Assembly (NCBI GenBank): GCA_907163345.1
Contig: CAJQUN010000023.1
Location: 8,538,579-8,602,578 of the forward strand
Reading direction: 5' to 3'
Source of the DNA: Haberlea rhodopensis
Taxonomy: Eukaryota; Streptophyta; Magnoliopsida; Lamiales; Gesneriaceae
Length of the DNA: 64,000 nucleotides
The notes under the pieces: generated by a model
The model's input: the letters and a program-made list of their open reading frames with translations, nothing else
Told to the model about the DNA's origin: nothing
The model's database searches: none
Part shown: in pieces, positions 32,199 to 44,345 of the stretch
How the letters are laid out: the number at the start of each line of letters is the position of its first letter
Numbering within the stretch: position 1 is the stretch's first letter
Program-made: the position numbers and the translations under genes

Positions 32199-32660
32199 CG
32201 ATGGTTCATACCGCCAGGTATATTGATAGCGATGTCTCATTCCGCTATATTGTTTGGCGATGGTTCATGCCGCCAGGTATATTGATAGCGATGTCTCATT
32301 CTGCTATATTGATTGGCGATGGTTCATGCCGCCGGGTACACGTGTATATCGATGCCTCTTTCCGCTATGTCATTGGCGATGGTTCAAGCCGCCAGGTATA
32401 TCGAGCGATGGTTCATGCCGCTGTATTATTGGCGATGGTTCATGCCGCCAGGTATATCGAGCGATGGTTCATGCCGCCATATTATTGGCGATGATTATTC
32501 CGCCAGGTGCGTGTATATGTCTTTTCCGCTATGTTATTAGAAATGGTTCATGCCGCCGGACACGTGTTTAGCAATGGTACATTCCGCTGATTCCATGGCG
32601 ATAGTTCTTTCTGCCGATTATATATATAGCGACGTCTCATTCCGCTATTCTGTTGATGAT
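32199..32660 (+). repeat. GCGATG...CCGC mini-hairpin array, LARD-1
   Basis: About twelve modules, mainly GCGATGGTTCATGCCGCC and GCGATGTCTCATTCCGCT, alternate with AGGTATATTGATA-type linkers. Each module pairs GCG with CGC and ATG with CAT around a three-base loop, leaving a 2-nt bulge. Confidence 0.85.
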
Positions 32661-35396
32661 GGTTCGTACCCGGATGTGCATAGCAAGGCTCATGATGTTG
32701 ACTGTGTGACGAGGGATCATGCCGTCAATTTTGTAGCGATGGATTATGCCGCGAGTTGCACAGCACGGGATTATGCCGTCTGCGAGCGACGGGTGCTGAT
32801 TGCATATTGCTATTGAGCGACGGAGACAGGTAGACCGCTACTTTGTTAGCAAAGGATGGAGGTATATTACTGTCCTTTATTATTGTGTTGAGTATCATAT
32901 GTTTTGGCATGTACCGTCACTAGTTAACGATGAATTGAATGTCATGTGTCGGCATTACCGTCACGAGATAACAACATAGTGGATGTTTTATGTAGACGTG
33001 TAAAGTCGTTGCGTTAAATAATACAATTGTATAGACGTTTTTAGTGGTATATTTTGAGATGCCGATGTTGGGCACAAGGTGGTGTCTACGTCACCGGTTG
33101 ACGTGACCCTTATGCCGAGCAAGTTTGCTTGATCAAGGGCTGGATGTGCTATACATGTGTGTATACCACATCGTGTATTGAAGAATTTATGTTACGAGTA
33201 GTGGTACCTTTAGGTGTACTCATCGGGATGGTCTTTGGCCAAGTGATTGGCGATAGGAGTAGTCGTTGAGGAAACTACTCACTTTTGTCGATGTGACGTG
33301 TGGTGGACATGGTCATGCCCACCCTTGAGGTGTGGGATAGGTCCTAATGGATTAGGATGGCTTCATGGTTGAGCAAGGACATCGGGATGTCCTTTGTGCA
33401 TTGGTATTAGAGAAATATTGGGTGATGACCCACTACTCTAATGGATGTGACGGTATGGTATACCGGGATGAAACGTGTGATGCGTTGGTAGGTTTGGTTA
33501 AAACCTAAGGAGGCAGCGATTTTGCTTGCCACGTGTTGCGCAGTGCCATGATGGACTTGTTGTAGCCGTTATGTTGCTCGTTGGGGTCGAGTTTGGAAAA
33601 TCATACGGTGATACGATGATGTTTATGGTGGACTCTAGCAGTCACCACTATACATGAGGTTGTGGTTGGGAATACCCACGGAATGGTTGTGCGCTTTTGT
33701 TGTGGGACTTGTCTGGGGACAGCTCAATTTTGTTGGGGTACCAACAAGAGTGTCAACAAGTCATTGTTACTCGATTTGGGAATCCATGAATTTGGGATGC
33801 ACTGGGAGACATGATCGAATTATAGATTTTAGTAAGTGGTTTGACACCACTTCGTTGCTCGTACCTCTTGGCGAGATGTGGTGTTTACTGTCATGGAGAC
33901 AGTTGATGTTGATTGAGAGATTGATTGTGAATCAACCATGGTGAGCATTTCTAGTGTTGGACGGGGTAATCGCTTTACTTTTCGGTGAGACGCATGTGGA
34001 GACGTCTCTCGGGAGATGCTCGAGGATGGGGAGTACTATAGTATTAGTACAGAGCATCCTTAGAATGAGTATACGTGTAGTATACGGGTTCTGTTTTGAG
34101 TGATAGTGGCAATGGCGCCCAATTCTGAACCATTGTGTGTTTAATGGTTCCGGGATGCATGTCGATGTAGGTATGTCCATGTTTTCCGAACGGTGGTTCG
34201 AGGTTGGTGGGTCATGGGAACATGACACTTTCCTTGTGAGGAAAGAGGTATTGGTATACCTATTGAGAATCTTTGAGAGATTCGATGGGTTGGTGGTGTA
34301 GTGTTGATTTTGGGATCACACTGTGTGTGGTTGGTTCGTCGATCATCGTTCTCCTATGAGTGAGAATAACTGGGGATTGACAATTGTATGTGGGGCTCAT
34401 GGGTGTATTTGAGGATACCCTAGCCGGGTATATTGAGTATGCGTGTGGCGTTGATGCTTGGACATGAATACGGGTGCTTATTCAGAGGCCAGCTTATTGG
34501 TACTTGTCGAGCGTCGGGTTAATATACTATGCTCGGACGAATGTATCTCTGATGAGAGATTTGGGACACCTTGAGATTGGCAATCTAAATGGCACGATGT
34601 GTTCTAGGAATGATCGTGATGTTCGGTTAACTCCCTTTGTGGAAGGGTTGCCTTGTTTGGGTTGAGGTAATTCCTTACTAGTAACTTCTTTTTGAATTAT
34701 TCGATAGCGTCCCTGGGTTGGGATTGTTAAATCCTAGGGTAACCGAAGGATTGCCAGGGCTCGGATTAGTTGGGTGTCATTGTCGACACAGGTGTTGAGA
34801 ATGCAATTGACTCTCTTGCATGCCCTTTTGGAACTTGAGATTTTTTGGAGTCTCGATGGTGTGTTGGGACCAAGATATGATTTCTTGGAACACACCGGTG
34901 TAAACATCCTCTGAGATGTGTTCTGTGTGGATCGGTGACCTTGGGTTACCCGATCCGTGTTACAAGTGGTGCAACTATTCCTTTGGAGGAGATGGGGGTG
35001 GAAAGCGGAAACCGGGTTTACTGTTAGTATACTTTTGTATGCTAGTAGTCCCCATCATATCGATGCGGGTTAAGCATCATGGGCAAGTGATGGAAATATC
35101 ATGGGGAGATATCTATGTCATAGCCAAGGAGGACAATGTTAATTTGCAGTCGTAGTAGACTGACTTCTGGGATGACTCGCATCGATGTATGTTGTTATCT
35201 TTTGGGTTTTATTGGTTTTGGAGGTTTGCTCTATTTTAGAGCTTGGTGCGAGATTGATGTCCTCGCAGTTGATAATTCGATTCTGATGTGGTCCAGAATC
35301 GGGGTTGTGGTTTTGTTTTGTTTTGTGTAGCCTTGGTGTTACGTGGAGTACACCAGTGCAAATTTTGAGAACGGAATTTTATTAGTGGGGGATAAT

Positions 35397-37769
35397 TGTG
35401 ATGCCCGGGGATTAATGGTGTTAATCCCGGTGTGGTAATAATCCTTAATGGATTTTTAATTGTGGCAATTAGGAATTAATTCCGTTTTGGGTCTCCCGAG
35501 GTTGTTAAATCGGGCATTTGGGATCGTTGGATCCAAAGGTTGAGATTGTATTCTCATTTTGGTGGAAAACCCATGAGTTGGGTTTTTTGTGGGACTTGGA
35601 GTCCGGGGTGCTTTATGTTGGGGCTGGTATGGGGATTTGATGTTGGAGAGAGAGTTTTTGAAAACAGATGATTTTTAATGAATCATGATGAATTTGTGAG
35701 GGTATTGTTATTTTGGAGCATTTTTGCTATATATACCAGATGGACTCGGGATTCCGTCATTTTTCCCGGAATCATCTCTCTCTCATCGCTCTCTTCCCTT
35801 TCGCTTTCCTCGCTTAACCCCAAAACCCTTCCCCTCCTTTCCCCTTCAACAAAATCTTTGGGAACACGATTTAGGGGCCGGTTTCTTTGAAGAAAAGCTG
35901 GTAATCTCATTATCCTCTCTTCTAGCTTCGATTTGATTGTACTTTTGATGGATTTGGTTGAGTTTTGAATTTGGATTTGTTTTGGGAGATTTTACAAAAT
36001 CTTGGAATCTTATGGTTTCGTTTCAAAATGGTTTTTTAACCCTTGTTGGAGGTTCTGGTGTTATTTTATTGTTGGTTTGGGTTGGAAGGAGTTGGTGTGA
36101 CTTGTGGAGGTTTTAAGCTTTTGAAAATGGTGTTTTTCGTGTTGCAGGACGTAGCGATCGATCGCCTGTGGTGAGCGATCGATCGCCCACCGGCAGTAGG
36201 CTTTTCAGCAAAGTAGCAATCGATTGCTACTTTTGAGTGATCGATCGCCACGCGCCAGTAAGGTCAGGCGATCGATCTCTATATCTAGCGATCGATCGCC
36301 AAGGGGCTAGCGATCGATCGCCCGGTATAGCGATCGATCGCCAGCAGGTGAATTTGGTTTTCTTGGCTTTTTCGTGGGATTTTGGATTTGCGACTTAAAT
36401 GGTCGGCTTCCGGGGCAATGTTCACATTCCAATGGGAATGCTAGACTTTTAAAATGGTTTGGTTTGAGCCAAGTTAAATTAAACGGAACTCTCGGTTGAG
36501 TTTTTTTGGCTATCTTTTAAACGTTTTGAATGGAATATTTTTGGGTATTATGCATGCCTAGCCGAGGGCTTTTATTTTGGTAATCGTCATGGATTGACGA
36601 TGGGTTTAGAGGTTGCGAACGTGCGTGGGCACGTGGTTGCATACTTATGCTTGATTGTGAGTTGTTTATGTGTTTTAGCACATATTTTTCGAGGCATGGA
36701 ACTCAAGCAAGGTTTGGCTTGGACTACGAAAACTTAAGGTACGTGTAATGTACAAGCATGACCTTAATTATATTATTGCAATTGTTGTGCACAAGATAGA
36801 TGATTGGTAAGGGTTAGTAGTCGATGCATAATATATGGTGTCTTGCAATAATTGGTTAATGGTAACGGGACTGGGTGTGTGATGTTGGTCGGTCTTATGT
36901 ATCGTTTGGTGCCGCTTTGGAGCGAGCAATTGCCGGGATGTGGTCGCTATGGAGCGAACATCGGTAAGTGATGCCGCTGCTTTTGAGTGGGCGAGGAAAT
37001 GTGACCTTTGGCTAGATATCTAGGATATCTGTATTTTATTCCTCTATCGATATCGAATTGCATTATGGATATAGTTAATCAGTGTATTGATTAACTGAAT
37101 ATTTTGAATTTGATGATTTTGGTTGTTTTGAGAACATGGACAATACAGTCGGATCCGGATGAGGATGATGCCATCCAGGGAGTATCATTTAAATTCTTGG
37201 CAATTAATTATTGTAAATTATGAATTATATAATTGTGATTATTGGTTTGGTGGTATTGGTATGCTCACCCCGTGCGGGGGCTGTCTCTGTTGGGGCAGGT
37301 GAAATAGGTACAACGGTAGCTCTGGAGCTGTGATCGAGCTATGGATTGTAGATGATTCCAGGATCGAGGCACCGGAGCTCATGTGGAGCTGGATATTGTG
37401 TATGCCCTTTTTATACATTACGTAAACATAGGTTTATTCGATGCTCGTGTGTGAGCAATAATTATGTGTATATGGGTTGTATAAAAAGGCATGGACCTTT
37501 CTCCTTTCATTCATATGTGTGAGCAATTAACTAGGGAATTGCTAGATGAATTGAGATTGTGATTAGTGTATACATGGGTGCATGGTGTATTAAATGGTCT
37601 TAATCTAGGGAATCGGATATGGCATGGAATGGAATAAATGAAGCCAGAAATTTTTATAGGTGGTATGGTGTACCACGTTTACATATAGTTTCCCCTTTAC
37701 TCGTGATTGTATGCACCAAATGCATGGCTTAATGCACTAATTGTGGGTTAAGGGCACGGGGGCCTTACA
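35397..37769 (+). repeat. LARD-1 3' LTR
   Basis: 2,373 bp, uninterrupted, TGTGATGCCCGG...GGGGCCTTACA. TATA box at 35727-35735. It serves as the reference for the split 5' LTR. Confidence 0.92.
36154..36341. repeat. Cluster of CGATCGATCG palindromes, LARD-1 3' LTR
   Basis: About eight or nine sites (perfect at 36154, 36175, 36310, 36330; degenerate between). One more unit than in the 5' LTR near the start, so copy number changes between LTRs of the same element. Confidence 0.95.
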
Positions 37770-38366
37770 CCAAAGACTGAAGTTACCTTAAATGGTAAAT
37801 AGACAAAGCATATCTTATTTGACAAGCGCCAAAAGAACAGACCAGAAGGGAAAGAGTCTAAAATAGAAGACTGCAGTTTGTTCAGAGGTTGACTAAAGTA
37901 AAGAGTTGCATGCAAAATGAAATATTGTCATTGGCAGAAATGCCTATATAAAGGTGCAACTTAAATGCTCAAGAGACGATGCTGACTACACAAGAGATAC
38001 AACACGCATACGAGATCAACAATCAATCATTTGTTGAGCATTCATTCGAGCAGAACACATCGAAAGACTTCATCTTGTCGATCTGCTAAAAGTTAATAGC
38101 ACATCTTATTGTTTATTTGATCGTTTAAGGATCATTTGTGCTCAGAATAATTCTATCTATCAATTGTATTTGTTCTAAGATAGAAGAGTGAGTTCATTGT
38201 AACTGTCAGATGGATTGTGTCTGAATAGATTGAGAGAATAGGAGTTTCAGTCTAGTAGTGGGGTAAATCCAGCTGAATCGGGGTTGTACAACGGGATTGT
38301 TTTACTCAAAGTCTTCTAGTAAATCCTTCCTTAATTGGAAGAAGGGGAGACGTAGAAGGAATATAT
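37770..38366 (+). repeat. Copia-C LTR, second part
   Basis: Resumes after LARD-1 with CCAAAGACTGAAG and runs to the AGTCTTCTAGTAAATCCTTCC...GGGGAGACGTAGAAGG block, matching Copia-B. It breaks off at about 38366, where truncated LARD-3 LTR sequence begins. The remaining LTR end and internal region are not seen. Confidence 0.7.
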
Positions 38367-39069
38367 GTAGGGGAAAGCCACTTGCTATCATAAGACAACA
38401 TTTGCCAATAATAAAATTTCTTACATTATTTCATATAATGTCCAAATTCCCCCAACCAAGTCTATTTAACATATCATGCACCCTTGCAATACACTAACAT
38501 GCTCTCAATTCATTTCGCAATTCAATAACCAATTGCATGCGACCAATAAATGAAAAGAGAAATGTAAGGACCCTAGTTCATTAAGTGCGGATTAAGGGCA
38601 TAAGTAGAGCTAACATGCATAATCAGAGTATAAAAATTCGTGTTGAGGCCTTGAGATTTAAGGATTACATGCCAAAATAATTACTTCCAATGGATTAGTT
38701 ACATCCCCGGCAAAATGAATGTTAATCCTATAAATTTACACTACTCCTAGAGTAGAAACTATACAATAGAATCCCAGCTTCTATATCAAAAGCACTCCTT
38801 AGCCCCTTTATGCCAAAATGTACCTACAAGGACAACCCCCAAATCATGAGCATATAATAATCCATATTCAACATAATATGATTATAAGGCGTAAATGCAT
38901 AAACCGTAATTACAAAACACTTCCTGTTTTCCAATGAATTTTAAACGCACCCTTTTGGTTGTCCCAATAACTCATGAGTATAATCAATGGATTATATAAT
39001 GGTTAACAAATGTCATGACATATCACCATTTCACTTTCACCAATCACCAATCCCTAGTCTGTTATAACA

Positions 39070-39260
39070 GTGTATTTTAATGCACCTCGCTTGTCATGAA
39101 GCGGCACTAATACCCCTCGCTTCGACATATTAGCGGCATTGAATAACCTGGCTCAAATGCGATATGCGGCAATACCCTCGCTTCAACATTTGGCGGCAAA
39201 TATTCTTTCCTCGCTACAATATGACATCGGCAAGTATTCTATCATCGCTTCAAGTGACAG
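39070..39260 (-). repeat. CCGCT...AGCG hairpin modules in Tekay-like-2 LTR
   Basis: Minus-strand modules include GCCGCTAATATGTCGAAGCG and GTGCCGCTTCATGACAAGCG. The first is nearly identical to GCCGCTATATGTCGAAGCGA in the LARD-1 internal array (32014-32036). Confidence 0.8.
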
Positions 39261-39628
39261 TGGCAAAACATTAAAATCATCATTCAAATATAACCATGAC
39301 TCCTGGGATGTGCACCAAGTATTCAACATACACATATGCAATCATAATGCATAATTCAACATGTATTTACATCCACAATGCACAATTCAATATATACTTG
39401 CATCCACAATGCATATTCCAATGAGTATATAAAATACATGTACCGTTGGGTGCCCGTACGTCTCTCTACGTACCTTTCCAAAATGTTGAATTTGGTATGA
39501 CTTTACTTCCTTGGCTGTGTTGCCACCTGGGATGGTTGTACAATATCACACAAACCTATATTAGAAGCCAAAAATTGCCCAATACCAAAAATCCAACAAA
39601 GAAAACAATTCTCAAAACATGCCTGCTG

Positions 39629-39796
39629 GCGATCGATCGCTATGTCAAGGCGATCGATCGCGAGCCTTAGCAATCGATCGCTTTGACATAGCGATCGATC
39701 GCCAGACCTCACTGGCTCGAGGCGATTGATTGCTAAATACTCAATTTCGCTACGGCTTGTTGGTGATCGATTGCTCCATATATAGCGATCGATCGC
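39629..39796. repeat. Cluster of CGATCGATCG palindromes, Tekay-like-2 LTR
   Basis: Sites at 39629, 39650, 39670 (degenerate), 39691, 39722 (degenerate), about 39763 (degenerate) and 39785. The cluster spans 731-898 bp from the LTR start, matching LARD-1 (760-926) and LARD-3 (722-930). Confidence 0.95.
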
Positions 39797-40527
39797 CACA
39801 CCTTGTGTGTACGATTTCCACGATTTTTAAGCACAAAGCCAAAGCTCCAACCACATACATCTCAAACCAAAATACCCCAACAATTCAACACCATAAAAAC
39901 ACCATAAAACCAACATATAACACATCAAAAACCACATTCCAACCATATACAACATATACCCAACAAATCCATCTTTAACCCAAAAAAACAAACAAAAAAC
40001 TCAACCAAATACATTCAAATACCACAAGGAGGAACTCCTTACCACTTTGCTCCAATCACAAACAAGAAATCAAGCTTTCCAAAGTTTCTCCTCTCCTCTT
40101 TTGTGCAAATCGATTTTTGGGTTAGGGAATAAGGGTTGGGGGAGATTTTGATTGATAGTGGGGGTTATGAGGGGTAAAGGGGAGTATAGGTGTTGGGGTT
40201 TAATAATAACATGTACCCTAATAATTAGCATGATGTATAAAATATCTCCAACATGATATTTTAAAAGCATTTTCCAGAAATGCACCATAACCCCAATTAA
40301 ATACATGCTTTACCAAATAATCAGTATCCATCACAATTAAACCATGACAACACCAAAATTCCCAACGTGCATCACATGCACCCTGAAATGCATTACCAGG
40401 TCACGCCCACCGCATGACTAAACATTTCACTATATTAATTAATCCAACACTAACTTAATTAACACCATAAATATCATATAAACATAATTAATGCCCAAAT
40501 GCATATAATCTTTTCGGGGATATCACA

Positions 40528-43500
40528 ATACTCCCTTACTTATAAGATTTCGTCCTCGAAATCACACGAACTTACCCAACCGAAACAAAACATAAATCAC
40601 ATACCAGAAAATATTTTCGGGTAGTAGTGCTGCACCATATGCCGCTCCGTCTCCCACGTGGCCTCCTCGACACCCTGAAATCCCATTGAACCTTGACTAT
40701 CGGTATCACCTTGGTCCGAAGTCTGCGATCCGCTCTATCCAGAATCCTGACTGGCCGTTCCACGTAGGACACATCAGAATCTAACTGCACCTCAGAAGGC
40801 TGCAACACATGTGACGGATCCAACTCATACTTCCCCAACATAGACACATGAAACACGTCATGAATACCAGACAATGACGGTGGTAAAGCCAAACGGTAAG
40901 CCAAGGTACCGATGCACTGTAAATCTCAAACGGTCCCACATACCTTGGAGACAATTTCCCGCGCATACCAAACCGTACTACACCTCTGAAATGTGAGATC
41001 TTCAAAAAGACCTTGTCTCCCAACTGAAATTCCAACGATCTCCACCGTTTATTTGCATAGGCTGCCTGTCTATCCTGGGCTGCCTTCATTTTCTGTCAAA
41101 TAACCTTTATCTTATCCTCCATCTCCCGAATCAATTCGGGTCCTCCTACTGATTTACTTCAAATCATCCCAGTATAATGGTGACCTACAACGTCGACCAT
41201 AAAGAGCCTCGAAGGGAGCCATCTTAATGCTCGCTTGATAGCTATTATTGTACGAGAACTCTACCAAGGCCAATGAATCTTGCCATGAAGAATCAAACTC
41301 TAATATACATGCATGTAGCATGTCCTCGAGCGTCTGTATGGTACTCTCGGTCTGACCGTCCGTCTGGGGATGATATGTCGTGCTCAAACTTACTTCAGTA
41401 CCCAAAGCTGGCTGAAGACCTCCCCAAAAGTGAGATGTGAATCGTGGATCTCGGTCAGACACGACAGACACTAGAATCCCGTGTAGTCTCACTATATCCC
41501 GGACATACAACTGAGACATCCTCAAGTGTGTGAATGTCATACTGTATGTGTTGGGATATGCCCTAAGACAAATCATTAGATGATTGTTTTGACATACAAT
41601 GTTTATGATTTTATGAATGGCAATTCATTATTATATATTATTCTTTTAACTGTGCAATGTGAATTAATATATATGTTAATGTCCTTAGAATAATATTGTA
41701 TTATTCTTAAAGATGTCCCTAGTCAAGTATTATCATGAATAGGGATAATGATAATACGTAGAGACTAGTATGTGTTGATTGATGAATTGTTCATTGATAT
41801 GAGATATCAAATCAACACATGGGTACGTGTTAGAGAACGATGTACTGGATAGACCCACCATGAGAATGCAACATGGATAGTTATATGATCGTCATATGCA
41901 ATTCTCATAGTGATAATAATGTATGTAATCCTTACGACTTGTGATCATCAGAGATCCCAACATAAGGAGTTATGTATCTTGATATTGTCAAACGTTACCC
42001 GTAACAGGGTAATCTATAAAGGCGACTATTGGATACACTACGAATTATGTAGAGGGATGTTGACTGATCGAGATAGGATTTGTCCCTCCTATATAACAGG
42101 AGATGTGTTTGGCCCTTGATCAAGTGAGAACTAAAATGCATGGCCATGCTCGAATGAGTCGATATGAGATATCGAGCTTATTCGTTTATTCTAGTTCTAC
42201 TTGGGGATCAAGAAATAGAGATTGAATATACGAGTATGACTATTCCATGACTCGTGTTCAATCTAAACACACGCGACAAAGGGATTAAGTTACATGGTTA
42301 ATATTATCACAAGTTCTAAAGGTTATGTCGAGTCATTGACATTCTTGTAATTTGGGTAGCCTTGATGTGTTGCTAGACACCGCTCTTTGCTTGTAACGTA
42401 AAATGAGATTTTATGTCACTGCCAACATTACAAGAACCTATCGGGTCGCACAAAAGATTAAATCGAGAAGGGAAATTAAATTCATTGGATGAATTAATTA
42501 ATTAAGAAGAGTCTTAATTAAGTGATTAAAAGGTTTTAATTAAATCATGGGTTTGGGCCCATAAGACTTTGAGAAAGTCTTGAACCTTAATTAAAGCCTT
42601 ATAATATAAATACAAGGTTTTGATTAATTGTTAATCATACTTTCATATCATTGCTTGATATCAAAACCTAGACTCCACTCCTCAAGCTCTCGGCCGCCGC
42701 TTGTTCGAAGATCATCGCCGCCGTCGCCTTGATCTTCACGGCCGTCCTTGCTCGGTTATAGTAACCGTGAGGTTTTGTTGGTTCAAGAATAAGTCTAGCA
42801 ATCTTTTCTTGAACATCCCTTTGTTCGATTTGATCGTGTGGATACCGTTGAGGCAAAACTTGACAAGTTTTGCTAATGACTCGGAGGAGGCGTTGGACGT
42901 GGTGCTGCTTCGTGGAATCTGCTCAAACACGCTACAAAGGTGAGACCTTCGTATATCCTTTATCCGATATGATAACCTTAGTATAGATCCGCGGTTTAGT
43001 AATCCAAATTTTAAATTCTGCTGCGTTGTATGCTCATTGGATTACTTAGAGTATGGAATAAAATGAGCCACCTTTGTCAGCCTGTCCACTATCACCCAAA
43101 TGGCATCAAAACCCAAAGTAGTCCTCGGCAAGTGGGTCACAAAGTCCATAGATATGTGTTCCTACTTCCATTACGGTATATACAAGATCCTCAGCTCGCC
43201 ACCAGGCCTCTGACTTTATGCCTTCATCTGTTGACAGATCAAGAATCTCTTAACGAATGCTATAACATCTTTTCATCCTTTTCCACCAAAATTGATCACA
43301 TAGATCCCTGTACATCTTCCTAAGCCTGCTGCTATGAGCTCACTGTAAGATCCCTCTACGCAACTTCGGCGTACTCAAAACTACCCAATGGTTACCCAAT
43401 CTCAAGGAACCGTCCTAAGCCACTCTGACTTTGATGGTTGTCCAAGATGTACTAATGATAACCATCTCTGAATCTCATCATCTGCCTTCTGAGCTCTCCT

Positions 43501-44158
43501 GATATTCTCATAAATATCTGGCTCAGCTAATAAGGTCGATACACGTACTGGTGATGTATTCACATCGAAGTCATAGCCCAGATGACAATAGGAAGTCATC
43601 ATGGCTGATAATTGCATGACATCCTCAGCAGTACACCTCACTTTTCGGCTCAAGGCTCTGCTGTCAAGTTAGCTTTCCCATGATGGTACTCAATCTCGCA
43701 ATCATAGTCCTTGAGTAAGTCCATCAATCTCCTCTGTCTCATGTTCAGTTCTGCCTGAGTAAACAAGAACTTCAGGCTCTTGTGATCCATATAAATGGTA
43801 AACGACGTACCATACAAGTAATGCCTACAAATTTTCAATGCAAAAATGATAGCCGCCAGTTCCAAATCGTGAACTGGATATCTGGTCTCATGCGGCTTCA
43901 ACTGCATCAATGCATAAGCTACCACATGCTTATCTTGCATCAGTACACATCCCAAGCTCTGTAGTGATGCATCAGTATATACTTGTTCTCCGTAGGAATC
44001 ACAAACACAAGCCCTGTCGTCAACCGGTGCTTCAACTCTTGGTAGCTCTGCTCACAAGCCTCAGACCAATAGAATGGTACTCCTGTTTGAGTCAACTGTG
44101 TCAAAGGCTTAGCAATATTTGACAATCCCTCGACAAAACGTCGATAATACCAGGCCAA
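40528..44158 (-). pseudogene. Tekay-like-2 pol remnant (RT end, RNase H, integrase, chromodomain-like tail)
   Basis: From the right on the minus strand: AWYYRRFVEGLSNIAKPLTQLTQ (RT thumb, 44150), GCVLMQDKHVVAYALMQLKPHE and HDLELAAIIFALK with FTIYMDHKSLKFLF (RNase H, 43955-43760), then a tether near 43650-43400. The integrase core follows: the first catalytic segment MDFV..LPR near 43120, SVVSDRDPRFTSHFW at 41460 and TYHPQTDGQTESTIQTLEDML at 41360. Then come ALYGRRCRSPLYWDD, ISHFRGVVRFGMRGKLSPRYVGPF and VIPIVKVQWDF...VEEATWETERHMVQHYYPKIF. A 1-nt loss before the last segment and several other shifts inactivate it. The end (FEDEI) abuts the polypurine tract. Confidence 0.9.
41549..43050 (+). 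mobile_element. Solo LTR of the Copia-D family
   Basis: A 1,502-bp LTR starts TGTTGGGATATG and ends GGATTACTTAGA. It is flanked by perfect 5-bp duplications GTATG (41544-41548 and 43051-43055) and interrupts the integrase frame, which resumes exactly after one copy is removed. It is collinear with the Copia-D LTRs (55559-56903, 62629-64000). The final CA has become GA. It is the product of recombination between two LTRs of a full insertion. Confidence 0.95.
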
Positions 44159-44345
44159 ACCATGACAACACCAAAATTCCCAACGTGCATCACATGCACC
44201 CTGAAATGCATTACCAGGTCACGTCCACCGCATGACTAAGCATTTCACCATATTAATTAATCCAACACTAAATTAATTAACACCATAAATATCATATAAA
44301 CATAATTAATGCCCAAATACATACAATCATTTCGGGGATATCACA
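44159..44345 (-). repeat. Tekay-like-2 5' LTR remnant
   Basis: About 187 bp, near-identical to 40340-40527. The junction with RT coding sequence at about 44158 marks the internal deletion. Confidence 0.9.

Larger units (their letters stand above)
31401..35396 (+). other. LARD-1 internal region, second part, non-coding
   Basis: It begins as leader (TAGTGTGACACAACTAATTG..., aligned to the LARD-2 leader), then two hairpin arrays (31700-32040 and 32199-32660), a decaying repeat tail to about 32830, and ~2.5 kb of unique-looking sequence conserved with LARD-2 and LARD-3. Stops are dense and no Gag, RT or integrase motif is visible. The polypurine tract AGTGGGGGATAAT is at 35385-35396. Confidence 0.8.
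11966..37769 (+). mobile_element. LARD-1: non-autonomous gypsy-type element without gag-pol
   Basis: Two ~2.36-kb LTRs begin TGTGATGC and end GGGGCCTTACA. The 5' LTR is 11966-22318 less the 7,993-bp Athila-1; the 3' LTR is 35397-37769. Flanking target duplications are CCAAT and CCAAA. After the PBS, the internal region (22319-22424 plus 31401-35396, ~4.1 kb once LARD-2 is removed) has no recognisable retroviral protein. Over the first ~280 bp the two LTRs differ at about a dozen sites, a few percent, older than either element nested within it. The PBS, PPT and LTR ends resemble Tekay-type chromoviruses, which could supply proteins in trans (inference). Confidence 0.85.
38563..40527 (-). repeat. 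Tekay-like-2 3' LTR
   Basis: 1,965 bp. The minus strand starts TGTGATATCCCCGAAA and ends ...GGGTCCTTACA, close to LARD termini. The last ~190 bp (40340-40527) recur at 44159-44345. Confidence 0.9.
38563..44345 (-). mobile_element. Tekay-like-2: chromovirus-type Ty3/gypsy, internally deleted
   Basis: Target copies AGAAA (38558-38562) and AGTAA (44346-44350) flank it, one mismatch. In the element's direction the 5' LTR keeps only its first ~190 bp (44345-44159). It is then fused directly to late RT sequence, so the rest of the LTR, PBS, gag, protease and most RT are deleted. RNase H, integrase and a chromodomain-like tail follow, then the 3' LTR (40527-38563). A copia solo LTR sits in the integrase. 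Confidence 0.9.
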
